DNA from: Nonomuraea wenchangensis
Lineage (GTDB): Bacteria; Actinomycetota; Actinomycetes; Streptosporangiales; Streptosporangiaceae
Assembly (NCBI RefSeq): GCF_900111685.1
Contig: NZ_FOHX01000013.1
Location: 206,374 to 270,373 of the forward strand
Reading direction: 5' to 3'
Length of the DNA stretch: 64,000 nucleotides
Shown: piece after piece, positions 18,145 through 25,511 of the stretch
Numbering within the stretch: the first letter of the stretch is position 1
Layout: each line of letters opens with the position of its first letter
The notes under the pieces: generated by a model
Told to the model about the DNA's origin: nothing
What the model saw: only the letters and a program-made list of their open reading frames with translations
Database searches by the model: none
Position numbers and translations under genes: made by a program

Positions 18145-18472
18145 GTGGATCCGGCCGCGCTGGCCGCCGCGCTGGAGGAGGAGACGGTGCCGGTGTCGGT
18201 GATGGCCGCCAACAACGAGACCGGCGCCCTGCAGCCGCTCTCCGACCTCGCGGCCCTGGCGCACGAGCACGGGGCGCTGCCGCACTGCCACGCCGCCCAA
18301 GCCGTCGGCAAGATCACGGTGGACGTCGAGGCGCTCGGCGTGGACCTGCTGACCGTGGTCGGGCACAAGATGTACGCGCCCAAGGGCATCGCCGCCCTCT
18401 ACGTTTGCGACGGAGTGAAGCCGGAGCCGGTCGTCCACGGCGGCGGCCAGGAACGCGGCCTGCGACGCCACT
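18129..18472 (+). pseudogene. Cysteine desulfurase (IscS/NifS) internal fragment
   Basis: About 110 codons of the PLP-binding domain: VDPAALAAALEEETV, MAANNETGALQPL, CHAAQAVGKI and the lysine motif VGHKMYAPKG (Schiff-base Lys), then VVHGGGQERGLR. Normal IscS proteins have about 390 residues; the first about 125 and last about 165 are missing. The 5' edge is repeat copy B and the 3' edge is a Tn3 tnpA piece, so both ends were made by rearrangement. Confidence 0.8.
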
Positions 18473-18610
18473 CGACTCGGATTCGCGATCTTGCTGAAGT
18501 TCTACACGCAGCACGGCCGGTTCCCGCGCGGCCGTTCAGAGTTGCCGGACGACGTGGTGGAGCACGTGACCAAGCAGGTCCGGGTTCCTGCCTCGGAGTT
18601 CGGTTTCTAG
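18473..18610 (+). pseudogene. Tn3 TnpA N-terminal fragment
   Basis: 45 codons ending in TAG read LGFAILLKFYTQHGRFPRGR, then ELPDDVVEHVTKQV and VPASEFGF. This matches the DUF4158-type N-terminus of Tn3-family TnpA (usual: LKFYxxxGRFPRGRxELPxxxVxxVAxQV). The frame changes from that of the desulfurase fragment at the junction. It may be the missing front of the broken tnpA at 10.2-11.8 kb. Confidence 0.75.
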
Positions 18611-18689
18611 GGGGGGGGCAGCCCACATAAGCCCAAAACCCACATTGGGATGATCTTGAAGCGGAGATCGGCAAGCGTTCACGCTGGTT

Positions 18690-19532
18690 GAGGTCGAATG
18701 CTGCTACGGATAATGCCCTATTATCTGGCGCATCGTTGATCGCGACCTGCGGCGACGGTTCCGCGCCGCTACGCGAAGCGGCCCTGTCATCTGTGGCAAG
18801 GGGGAAGCGGTGGCCGCCGCCGCACACGGTGCGGAACTACGCGATCGGGGTCGGCAAGACCGCCGAACGGGTCGGCGAGGGCCGGCCGCTCGGGCAGGTC
18901 GCGGACGACGAGCTCGGCGAGGCCCTCGAAGCGTTGTCGGACTCGACGGCGGTGAACACCTGGAACGCCCGCCGGGCGGCGGTGCTGTCCTGGCTCGCCT
19001 GGTGTGCCGAGCGTGGCTTCGACGGCCCGGAGGTGCCGGCCTGGGCCAAGCGCTTGACCCCGCCGGACTCCGAGACGCCGGCGCGCTCGAACATGGCGAT
19101 CGACCGACTGATCGCCCGCCGCGAGGTGCACCTGCGGGAGAAGTGCTTCTACCGGATGCTGTACGAGACCGTGGCGCGGGCGGAGGAGATCCTGCTGCTG
19201 AATATCGAGGACCTGGACTTCGCCGGCCGCCGCGCGCTGGTGAAGGCCAGAGGCGCGCAGTCAAGGCCCGCCGCCGCGGCCAGGCCCGCGCCCTGCTGGA
19301 CGAGCACACCGCGCTGCACGGAGCGGGCACAGGCTGGGATCTGCACGAGTTCCGGCACTCCGGTCTGACCCACCTCAGGGAGCAGGGGGCGAGCCTGCTG
19401 ATGTTGATGGCCAAGTCGCGGCACAAGAAGGCAGAGAACGTCCGCCGCTACTTCAAGCCGTCGCCGGACGCCATCGCCGAACTCACCAGCCTGCTCGCAC
19501 CCGGCGACACACGCCGAGGCGGCGGCACGTGA
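18690..19532 (+). pseudogene. Tyrosine recombinase remnant 2
   Basis: The first frame covers a core-binding domain (SSVARGKRWPPPHTVRNYAI, NTWNARRAAVLSWLAWCAER) and the start of the catalytic domain (HLREKCFYRMLYETVARAEE, LNIEDLDFAGR). At about 19252 a deletion and frameshift remove the middle. The second frame resumes with ARALLDEHTALHGAGTGWDL, HEFRHSGLTHL and SRHKKAENVRRYFKPS. The catalytic Lys region is lost. Closely similar to remnant 1 at 13.8-14.5 kb. Confidence 0.75.
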
Positions 19533-19600
19533 CCGAGTCGGCCAACCCGTCGACCCTGATCATCCCGACCGACCCGAAACCACCGAGCCCTGGAGTTGAC

Positions 19601-20155
19601 ATGGCTGACATGATCGTGCCCGACCCCGTCACGCGGGACATTCTCGCAGCCTTCGAAAACGTGCGCTACCAGCTGTTCGGGCGCCTGGAGGGCCTGACCG
19701 ACGCCGAGTACCACTGGGAGCCGGTCGGCGACTGCATCGGCATCCGCCCCGGGGACGACGGCCTCTTCCGCGTCGCCACGCTCTTTCCGGAATCGAGTCC
19801 GGACGCGCCGGACCCCGTCACGACGATCGCCTGGCGCATCTGGCACATCGGCAACCTCTGCCTGCGAGGCTACGTGATCTACCTCTTCGACGACGTTCCC
19901 GACTACGGCGACCGCGATGTGTGGCCGGGCACCGCCAAAGAGGGCATCCAGGCGCTCGCCGAGGACTGGGAGCACTTCATCTCCCGTATCGCAGCCCTCG
20001 GCGACAAGCGCCTGTTGGCGCCGATAGGCATGGGCCCCGGCGGTTGGGCCGATGAGACCTATCTGAAGCTCGCGCTGCACGCTCTGAAAGAGGTCACACA
20101 TCACGGCGGCGAGATCGGCCTGCTGCGCGACCTGTACCTGCGCGAAGGCGTCTGA
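19601..20155 (+). CDS. DinB-superfamily protein
   Basis: A 184-residue four-helix DinB-like protein. ATG 19601 is chosen over the upstream GTG 19529 because GGAG lies 7 bases before it and the fold starts soon after (VTRDILAAFENVRYQLFGRL). Candidate metal-binding histidines are H82 (WRIWHIGNL) and H167/H168 in LKEVTHHGGEIGLLRDLY, the usual placement for the family. DinB-like proteins include thiol-dependent S-transferases and many of unknown role. Transcribed alone after an integrase remnant. Confidence 0.82.
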   Translation: MADMIVPDPVTRDILAAFENVRYQLFGRLEGLTDAEYHWEPVGDCIGIRPGDDGLFRVATLFPESSPDAPDPVTTIAWRIWHIGNLCLRGYVIYLFDDVPDYGDRDVWPGTAKEGIQALAEDWEHFISRIAALGDKRLLAPIGMGPGGWADETYLKLALHALKEVTHHGGEIGLLRDLYLREGV

Positions 20156-20335
20156 TTTCGGCGGTGGGCGACCTTGTCCGGCGGCCGTGTGCCGCCAGAC
20201 AACGGCCGGGGTCGGCGGCTATCTCCCTGTGATCTTCTTCTGGCCCATCGGCTCCGGCAGCGACAGGAACGGCCGCACCGTGGAAAAGCGGCCCACCAGC
20301 CGGCACCAAGATCGGCGAGAGCGCCGTGCCTATGT

Positions 20336-20890
20336 TCAGCCTTGCCCCCGCCGCCCGAAACGCCAGCCCGATGGCGGCTTTCGCCACGGAGCGTCGGGAT
20401 CAGCCAGCGTTTCGAGAATGAGCTCGCACCCCGTGATGGCCGCGTTGGCTGCAAGATGAGCGTGCCGGGGCCGCAGCCCGTGCCGGGCGCGGGCGGGCCC
20501 GTGGCCGGTGCCGTAGCCGCGGTTGCGTAGTTCGGCGACACCTATGGCGATGGCGCTGGCGCTGCCCAAGATTTTCTTGACGGCGTCGGTGCCGTCTGGG
20601 CTGGCGGCCTTGTTCGGCTGGAGGAGCAGTGCCTTTTGCGCTTCGCGGATGAGTTCCTGGATGTCGGCGCGCGGGTCCACGGTGTGGCCGAGTTCGTGCA
20701 GGACCAGCTTGGCGGTGCTTTCGATGAGTTGATGGCGGTGGCGTCGGTGAGATTCGCTAACGCGCCAGGGCGGATACCGACTCCGACGCGGGCGATGTGT
20801 CCGTTGTCGTCGATTGTGTAGCCATCGCGTCCCAGTTCGCGGCGCGCGCGATGGTAGACGCTCTCGTTGGCCGGATCGACACCGCACAGG
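20336..20890 (-). pseudogene. Abortive-infection (Abi C-terminal) family remnant
   Basis: The main frame has KLVLHELGHTVDPRADIQEL, KILGSASAIAIGVAELRNRG, YGTGHGPARARHGLRPRHAH, LAANAAITGCELILETLADPD. The LRNRxGTGHG...PRHAxLA pattern is that of the C-terminal domain of abortive-infection family proteins, thought to be HEPN-like toxins. Upstream, another frame supplies DPANESVYHRARRELGRDGY, TIDDNGHIARVGVG, so a frameshift near 20745 splits the gene. The end is 3' of ADPDAPW. A relic of a phage-defence gene. Confidence 0.65.
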
Positions 20891-20917
20891 CATGGACGGG
20901 CCAGGCTTGCACCTCTG

Positions 20918-20950
20918 ATCTAACAGTGTTAGATTGCCTAACACCGTTAG
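20918..20950. promoter_or_regulatory. Double TetR operator upstream of tetR/membrane operon
   Basis: Positions 20918-20934 are the perfect palindrome ATCTAACA-G-TGTTAGAT, and 20938-20950 hold a second site CTAAC-ACC-GTTAG. The CTAAC/GTTAG format is common for TetR proteins. It lies 12-44 bp before the tetR start. Confidence 0.75.
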
Positions 20951-20961
20951 ATGAGGTGGAC

Positions 20962-21513
20962 ATGCCCCCACGCCCCCTGAGCGCCGCGCTGATCCTGGAG
21001 ACGGCGCTGGACATCCTCGACCAGGAAGGCGATGCCGGGCTGTCGATGCGCGTCCTCGCGGCCCGCCTCGATGTCAAGGCGGCTTCGCTCTACTACCACG
21101 TGCGCAACAAGGACACCCTGCTCCAGGCGATCGCCGACCGAGTCGCTCATGAGCTGCATGGCGACGCCGACCTCACCGTCCCATGGCGGGAGATGCTCAC
21201 CACGATGGCCGTGCGCCTGCGCGACATCTTGCGTACGCATCCCGGTGCCGCCGCCGTGGTCGCCACGAAGAACGTCTCGCCACAGCTCGCACAGCAGATC
21301 GCCGACCGCCTCGGGCCGCCCCTGGCCGCCAGCCTGAACACCACGGCAGAACGGGCGCTGCTGCTGGCCCAGTCCCTCTTCGTCCTCGTCGCCGGGCTGG
21401 CACTGGCCGAGTTCGGCGATGTACCCCACGAGCCCGCCGCTCCCCGCGCGTACTACGACGCGTGGTTCGACCTCGCCGTCGGCACCTTCCTCGACGGCAT
21501 CGACACTCCCTAG
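20962..21513 (+). CDS. TetR-family regulator (TetR_C type)
   Basis: A 183-residue repressor starting at ATG 20962 with GAGGTGG just upstream. The HTH is residues 5-50 (LSAALILETALDILDQEGDA, MRVLAARLDVKAASLYYHVR, NKDTLLQAI). The C-terminal domain, with LTTMAVRLRDILRTHPGAAA and a FDLAVGTFLDGI end, is of the tetracycline-repressor-like kind. It is followed 9 bp later by a small membrane protein, which it probably controls through the double operator. Confidence 0.88.
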   Translation: MPPRPLSAALILETALDILDQEGDAGLSMRVLAARLDVKAASLYYHVRNKDTLLQAIADRVAHELHGDADLTVPWREMLTTMAVRLRDILRTHPGAAAVVATKNVSPQLAQQIADRLGPPLAASLNTTAERALLLAQSLFVLVAGLALAEFGDVPHEPAAPRAYYDAWFDLAVGTFLDGIDTP

Positions 21514-21522
21514 GAGACTCCG

Positions 21523-21993
21523 ATGTTTGCTGCCGCGCTCACGCTTGTGCTGCTGGCCGTCGTCTACTTCGTGCTGACGACGCTGGTCGACCTCGCCCCG
21601 CTCAACAACGTCACCGCGGCCACCCGCCATGAGAAGACCATCGAGGTCACGGTCAACGCGCCCGTCATGACGCTACCCGCCGTCCTCATGCTTGCCGCGG
21701 CCGCGATGCACACCCCCATCCCCGCGTATGCCGCCGCCGGCCTCGAGATACTCATCGTTGTCGGCGGACTGGCCCTGTGGTGGCTGCCCTACCTGGCCGG
21801 CGTCACCGTTCCGTGGGCGACCGCCGGCACCGGCGAGACCTGGGCCCAACTGCACGCCCGCACGTATGCCAAGACGATCATCGTGCTGCCCCTCATCGGT
21901 GACCGGCCCCGGCCCAATCTTGAACACATGATCCTGCACGCGCTGCTCCTCGCCGCAGCCACGGTCACGTTGGTGTACGCGTTGAGCATCTGA
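21523..21993 (+). CDS. Small integral membrane protein
   Basis: 156 residues with likely membrane segments at 3-24, 50-66, 70-92 and 135-155. Between them lies a conserved-looking soluble stretch (AGTGETWAQLHARTYAKTII, DRPRPNLEHMILH). No family is recognised. Cotranscribed with tetR (9-bp gap) and therefore probably induced by the TetR ligand; it could be a transporter subunit or an immunity-type membrane protein, but the sequence does not decide. Confidence 0.7.
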   Translation: MFAAALTLVLLAVVYFVLTTLVDLAPLNNVTAATRHEKTIEVTVNAPVMTLPAVLMLAAAAMHTPIPAYAAAGLEILIVVGGLALWWLPYLAGVTVPWATAGTGETWAQLHARTYAKTIIVLPLIGDRPRPNLEHMILHALLLAAATVTLVYALSI

Positions 21994-22259
21994 GAGGGGA
22001 CGGCCGTCGCCGTGTGACCCGAACACTTCAGACCGCGATGTGTCACTGGAGTGCCAGGCGTCCGGCGAGGCCAAGCGGCCACCCTGTATCGCAACCTGGT
22101 CAAGGAACGCATGGCCATGCGCGATGTGGTCACCCTGTCGGTCATGGTCAAGGGCGGCGACTGGGCCTACGGCTGCGCGCCGCGCGGGCCCTGCGGCATC
22201 TGGGGGTCTCGGCATGACCGACGGGCGGGAAGTGCAGGCCCAGGTGGTTGCTGCTCTAG
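21994..22259. other. Intergenic stretch without a recognisable gene
   Basis: A plus-strand frame around 22051-22220 has some coding bias (LYRNLVKERMAMRDVVTLSV, GGDWAYG) but no start site or known domain. I see nothing else. Confidence 0.35.
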
Positions 22260-22449
22260 CACAACGCACGGTGGGACGGGTCAGAACGGGGGGGCCGGCG
22301 GCGAACAGGCAGGATCGGGCACGGCCAGATCGAGGCGGGGACCCCGAGCCCACAGGGCCGAGCCGAGACAAGAGCATCGACGGCGGCGGGTTGACGAAGG
22401 TCTGGCCGCCGGAGATGCCGGTGAGCAGGCCGCGCAGCACGATCAGCAT
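22260..22449 (-). pseudogene. Sugar ABC permease (RbsC-like) fragment
   Basis: A short minus-strand piece reads MLIVLRGLLTGISGGQTFVN followed by PP, a typical periplasmic-loop motif of ribose/xylose-type permeases. A second frame continues with GLGVPASIW and a hydrophobic end. A frameshift and loss of both ends make it a relic. It is not close in sequence to the permeases at 47 and 51 kb. Confidence 0.45.
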
Positions 22450-22504
22450 GCCGAGAGTGCGTCACGGCGCTGAGGTCTGCGCTGGCCTGCCTGGCGCGTG
22501 AGCG

Positions 22505-24133
22505 TCAGGACGACTGCCTCAGCGACATCACGCCCCAGGGGGCGAGCTCGACATCGAGGTCCAGAACGCCCGTGCCGGACACGGTCAGCGTGAACCTGAG
22601 GAGCGAGTCCCCGACCCTGCGCAGGTGCTCGCTCTCGGCGCGGGACGGGTTGAGGGGAGAGCCGAGCCGGTACCAGGCCTCGGCCGCGTTCCCGTGTTCC
22701 CAGTCCATGATCTCGACGAGGAAGGTGGTGCCGGGCTCCAAGCCGCCGATCGCGTGGCGGATCCTGCGGCTCGGCCCCACTTCGGCCAGCGCGCGGGTCG
22801 CGGCATAAGAGCCCTGCGAGCTGAGACCTCTCAAGGCCATGTCCTCGGGGTAGTTGAAGAACACCGCCGACACGGCCGACGTCCGGCTGTCCCGGGTCAC
22901 GACACCGTCGGGCGTGGCGAGGAGCAGCCGGTCGCCGAGCCGTCCCAGCATCGTGAACGCGTGGAAGGCCGGTTTGTGGATGCCGGCCTCGTTCACCAGG
23001 CCGAACCCGCCGTGGAACGGGCCGATCCCGGCGCCGCCCTCCTCGAAGACGTCGGTGAAGGCCCAGTAGGAGATCGAGTCGGCGAGGGTGGCGCACTTCA
23101 GGTACGACCGGGTGATGTAGGTCGCCGCGAACAGCGTGTCGTGGATGAAGTCGCGGCCCGACGGCGACGTCGACCACTCGGTGACGTGGATTTCCGCATC
23201 GGGATACGCGCTGTCCTTCACGAGCTCGCCGAGCAGGGTCAGGTCGTCGAAGGTCGCGTCGGCGTACCGGGTGATCTGCACCGCCTCGCCGTCGGCGCCG
23301 AAGGCGTAGTCCGTAGGGTAGGTGTGGGTCGAGATGAAGTCGATCGGCAGCTCGCGCTCCGCGCACCAGGAGATGAAGTCCTCGATCCACACCGGGCGCC
23401 AGTCGAGCGCGTCCACGTCGGCGGCGGTGGCCGTCGCGAGCATCGCGGAGCGGTCCTCGGTCTCGCCCTTGTAGCGGTCGTCGGGAACGAAGACACTCGT
23501 CGCGGGCCCGCCCACCCGCAACGCGGGATCGATCGTCTTGATCGCCCGGACGGTCTGCTCGTAGAGCTCGAAGTACTCGGTCTTGGTCCCGGTCCAGAAA
23601 TGCGGGACGAGGTTCGGCTCGTTCCACACCTCGAAGCGCCACTCCCGCACCTCGTCGAGGCCGTACCGGTCGATCCAGTGCTCGATCGACCTCGTCACCA
23701 GCTCGACCCAGCGCGCCGCGTCTTTGGGCGGGCTGCAGTGAGCGCCCCACCAGAACAGCGTCTCGGTCACCGTCGCCAGATCGCGCGGCATGAAGCCCAG
23801 CTCGACGAACGGTCGGGCCCCGCACTCCAGGATGAAGTCGAACACCTTGTCGACGTAGCTGAACGTGTACACGGGCGAGGCGAGGGTCGCGTCCTCGCCG
23901 AAACCGCCGCCGTACCGCTCCCGGTACACGAACATGTCGTCATGAAAGATGCCGTGAAAACGGACGTACCGGAATCCGGCGGCGGCGACCGCTTCAGCGA
24001 ACTGCCGCTGCCAGTCCGCGCGCAGCGCCTCGTTGGCCCGCCCGGCGCCGACACACCGGCTCCAGACGTGCGGGAGCACGCTCTCGTCGCGTGCCTCTCC
24101 GTCGATGCGGATCGAGGATCTGCAAGCGTCCAT
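22505..24133 (-). CDS. GH39-type glycoside hydrolase (beta-xylosidase-like)
   Basis: A retaining glycosidase of 542 residues with a TIM-barrel first domain and C-terminal beta domain. Acid/base E172 lies in FEVWNEPNL and the probable nucleophile E319 in AEIHVTEWSTSP. The flanking STHTYPTDYAFGADGEAV and FVELGFMPRDLA strands fit GH39 beta-xylosidases. No signal peptide, so it acts inside the cell on imported oligosaccharides. ATG 24133 is used; the open frame extends to 24433 but that part is antisense to lacI. It is divergent from lacI and shares its operator type, so it belongs to the regulon with the importer at 25.5-28.6 kb. Substrate (xylo-oligosaccharide or other) is inferred. Confidence 0.88.
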   Translation of the reverse strand: MDACRSSIRIDGEARDESVLPHVWSRCVGAGRANEALRADWQRQFAEAVAAAGFRYVRFHGIFHDDMFVYRERYGGGFGEDATLASPVYTFSYVDKVFDFILECGARPFVELGFMPRDLATVTETLFWWGAHCSPPKDAARWVELVTRSIEHWIDRYGLDEVREWRFEVWNEPNLVPHFWTGTKTEYFELYEQTVRAIKTIDPALRVGGPATSVFVPDDRYKGETEDRSAMLATATAADVDALDWRPVWIEDFISWCAERELPIDFISTHTYPTDYAFGADGEAVQITRYADATFDDLTLLGELVKDSAYPDAEIHVTEWSTSPSGRDFIHDTLFAATYITRSYLKCATLADSISYWAFTDVFEEGGAGIGPFHGGFGLVNEAGIHKPAFHAFTMLGRLGDRLLLATPDGVVTRDSRTSAVSAVFFNYPEDMALRGLSSQGSYAATRALAEVGPSRRIRHAIGGLEPGTTFLVEIMDWEHGNAAEAWYRLGSPLNPSRAESEHLRRVGDSLLRFTLTVSGTGVLDLDVELAPWGVMSLRQSS

Positions 24134-24157
24134 GGTCTCAACCCTCGCGTTGAGTTC

Positions 24158-24170
24158 CGAAAATATTTCG
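24158..24170. promoter_or_regulatory. LacI operator 1 (GH39 promoter)
   Basis: CGAAAATATTTCG, perfect CGAAA-N3-TTTCG symmetry, lies 25 bp upstream of the glycosidase start. The same format recurs twice near the linked lacI and importer genes. Confidence 0.75.
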
Positions 24171-24258
24171 CAACTTGTTCGGTGCTGCGAGGACAGTAGG
24201 TGCCGCATCTGCGCCCTGTCAACGCATGCAACTGGAGAAAAGGGGTTCGTGGTACGTT

Positions 24259-24271
24259 CGAAAGAGTTTCG
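24259..24271. promoter_or_regulatory. LacI operator 2 (lacI promoter)
   Basis: CGAAAGAGTTTCG, the same CGAAA-N3-TTTCG format, lies 20 bp before the lacI ATG and would allow autoregulation. Confidence 0.75.
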
Positions 24272-24290
24272 AGCCCCGGGAGGGAACCCC

Positions 24291-25334
24291 ATGCGATCGC
24301 GAGGTCGTTCTGACCGCGTCACCTTGGCGGATGTCGCACGGACGGCCGGAGTCTCCCTGGCGACCGCTTCGAAAGTGCTCAACGGCCGCAGCGACGTCGG
24401 GCCGAGGACGCGCGAGCTCGTCCTGGAGGCCATGGCCGAGATCGGCTACATGCCGACAGCGGCGCGGCACGAGCAGACCAGGGGCCGCACCCTCGTCACC
24501 GTGCTCGACATCGTCGAGTCCCGTTACGCCGGGACGGTGCTTCAAGGCATCCTCGTGGCCGCGACCTCCGCGCAGGCCGAGCTGCTCCTCCGCCTGCCGT
24601 CCGACGGTGCGGCCGCCACGAGCCCCACGGCGGCCCGCGCCTGGATGGAGAGGGAGAAGGCGTCCGGCGTCGTCGGCATCATCGCGCTCGCCGTCGCCGT
24701 ACCAGGCTCGCTGCTGCTGGCCGCGGAGGAGCTCATGGTCCCCGTCGTCACGATCGACCCGATCGACACCTCCGAGTCGCGCCTCGTCAGCATCGGCTCC
24801 ACGAACTGGGCGGGCGGCCGCTCGGCGACCGAGCACGTCATCACGCTCGGCCACCGCAGGATCGGCTGGATCGGCGGCCCGCTCGGCTCCGCCCCCTCCC
24901 TGGAGCGCTTCCACGGATACCAGGCCGCGCTCAGCTCGGCCGGCATCGCGCCGGACGGCGCGCTGATCCGCCATGAGGCCTTCTCCGTCGAGGCGGGGCA
25001 TCGGCACGGGCGCGACCTCCTCGCGCTCGACGAGCGTCCGACCGCGATCGTCGCGGGCAACGACGAGATCGCCCTCGGGGTCCTCGCCGCGGCGAAGGAC
25101 TTCGGCATCTCCGTGCCGGGGGAGCTGTCGGTCACCGGTTTCGACGACACGCCGCAGACCGAGTGGACCACGCCCAAGCTCACCTCCGTCCGGCAGCCTC
25201 TGGTCGGCATGGGCCGGATGGCCGTCGAGACCGTCCTCGGCATGGCCGACGGCGTCCAGCCCGCCTCCCGGCACCTCCAGCTGGCGACCACCCTCAGCGT
25301 CCGCGAGTCGACGGGCCCCGTCCCGCGGTCCTGA
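24291..25334 (+). CDS. LacI-family transcriptional regulator
   Basis: A 347-residue repressor. The LacI HTH and hinge are at residues 9-60 (VTLADVARTAGVSLATASKV, LNGRSDVGPRTRELV). A periplasmic-binding-like effector domain follows, with RTLVTVLDIVES, GHRRIGWIGGPL, AIVAGNDEIALGVL and FDDTPQTEWTTPKLTSVRQP. ATG 24291 follows GGGAGGG. Three CGAAA-N3-TTTCG sites precede lacI, the GH39 gene and the sugar-binding protein gene, so it most likely represses all three until an imported sugar binds. Confidence 0.92.
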   Translation: MRSRGRSDRVTLADVARTAGVSLATASKVLNGRSDVGPRTRELVLEAMAEIGYMPTAARHEQTRGRTLVTVLDIVESRYAGTVLQGILVAATSAQAELLLRLPSDGAAATSPTAARAWMEREKASGVVGIIALAVAVPGSLLLAAEELMVPVVTIDPIDTSESRLVSIGSTNWAGGRSATEHVITLGHRRIGWIGGPLGSAPSLERFHGYQAALSSAGIAPDGALIRHEAFSVEAGHRHGRDLLALDERPTAIVAGNDEIALGVLAAAKDFGISVPGELSVTGFDDTPQTEWTTPKLTSVRQPLVGMGRMAVETVLGMADGVQPASRHLQLATTLSVRESTGPVPRS

Positions 25335-25443
25335 CCCGGGTTCGGGTCCTCGGCCTTTCACCGTTACGGCGTACTTTCACAGAGGTTCTTGACGAATTTC
25401 GAGCTTCAAGAATATGGTCCGGCAGCAACGATCGAAACTATTA

Positions 25444-25456
25444 CGAAAAAGTTTCG
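25444..25456. promoter_or_regulatory. LacI operator 3 (importer promoter)
   Basis: CGAAAAAGTTTCG, third copy of CGAAA-N3-TTTCG, lies 55 bp before the binding-protein start. Additional half-sites (CGAATTTCG at 25393, TCGAAAC at 25432) are nearby. Confidence 0.75.
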
Positions 25457-25511
25457 GAATCGTGCCGCCTGTCCCCTCCCGCCGCTCCCGACCTCCAGGG
25501 GGAGATCGCCT

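Noticed and set aside
22505..24433. Longer GH39 start at 24433
   Set aside because: The extra 100 codons are antisense to lacI and its promoter and have no GH39 similarity; ATG 24133 fits the family and the operator position.
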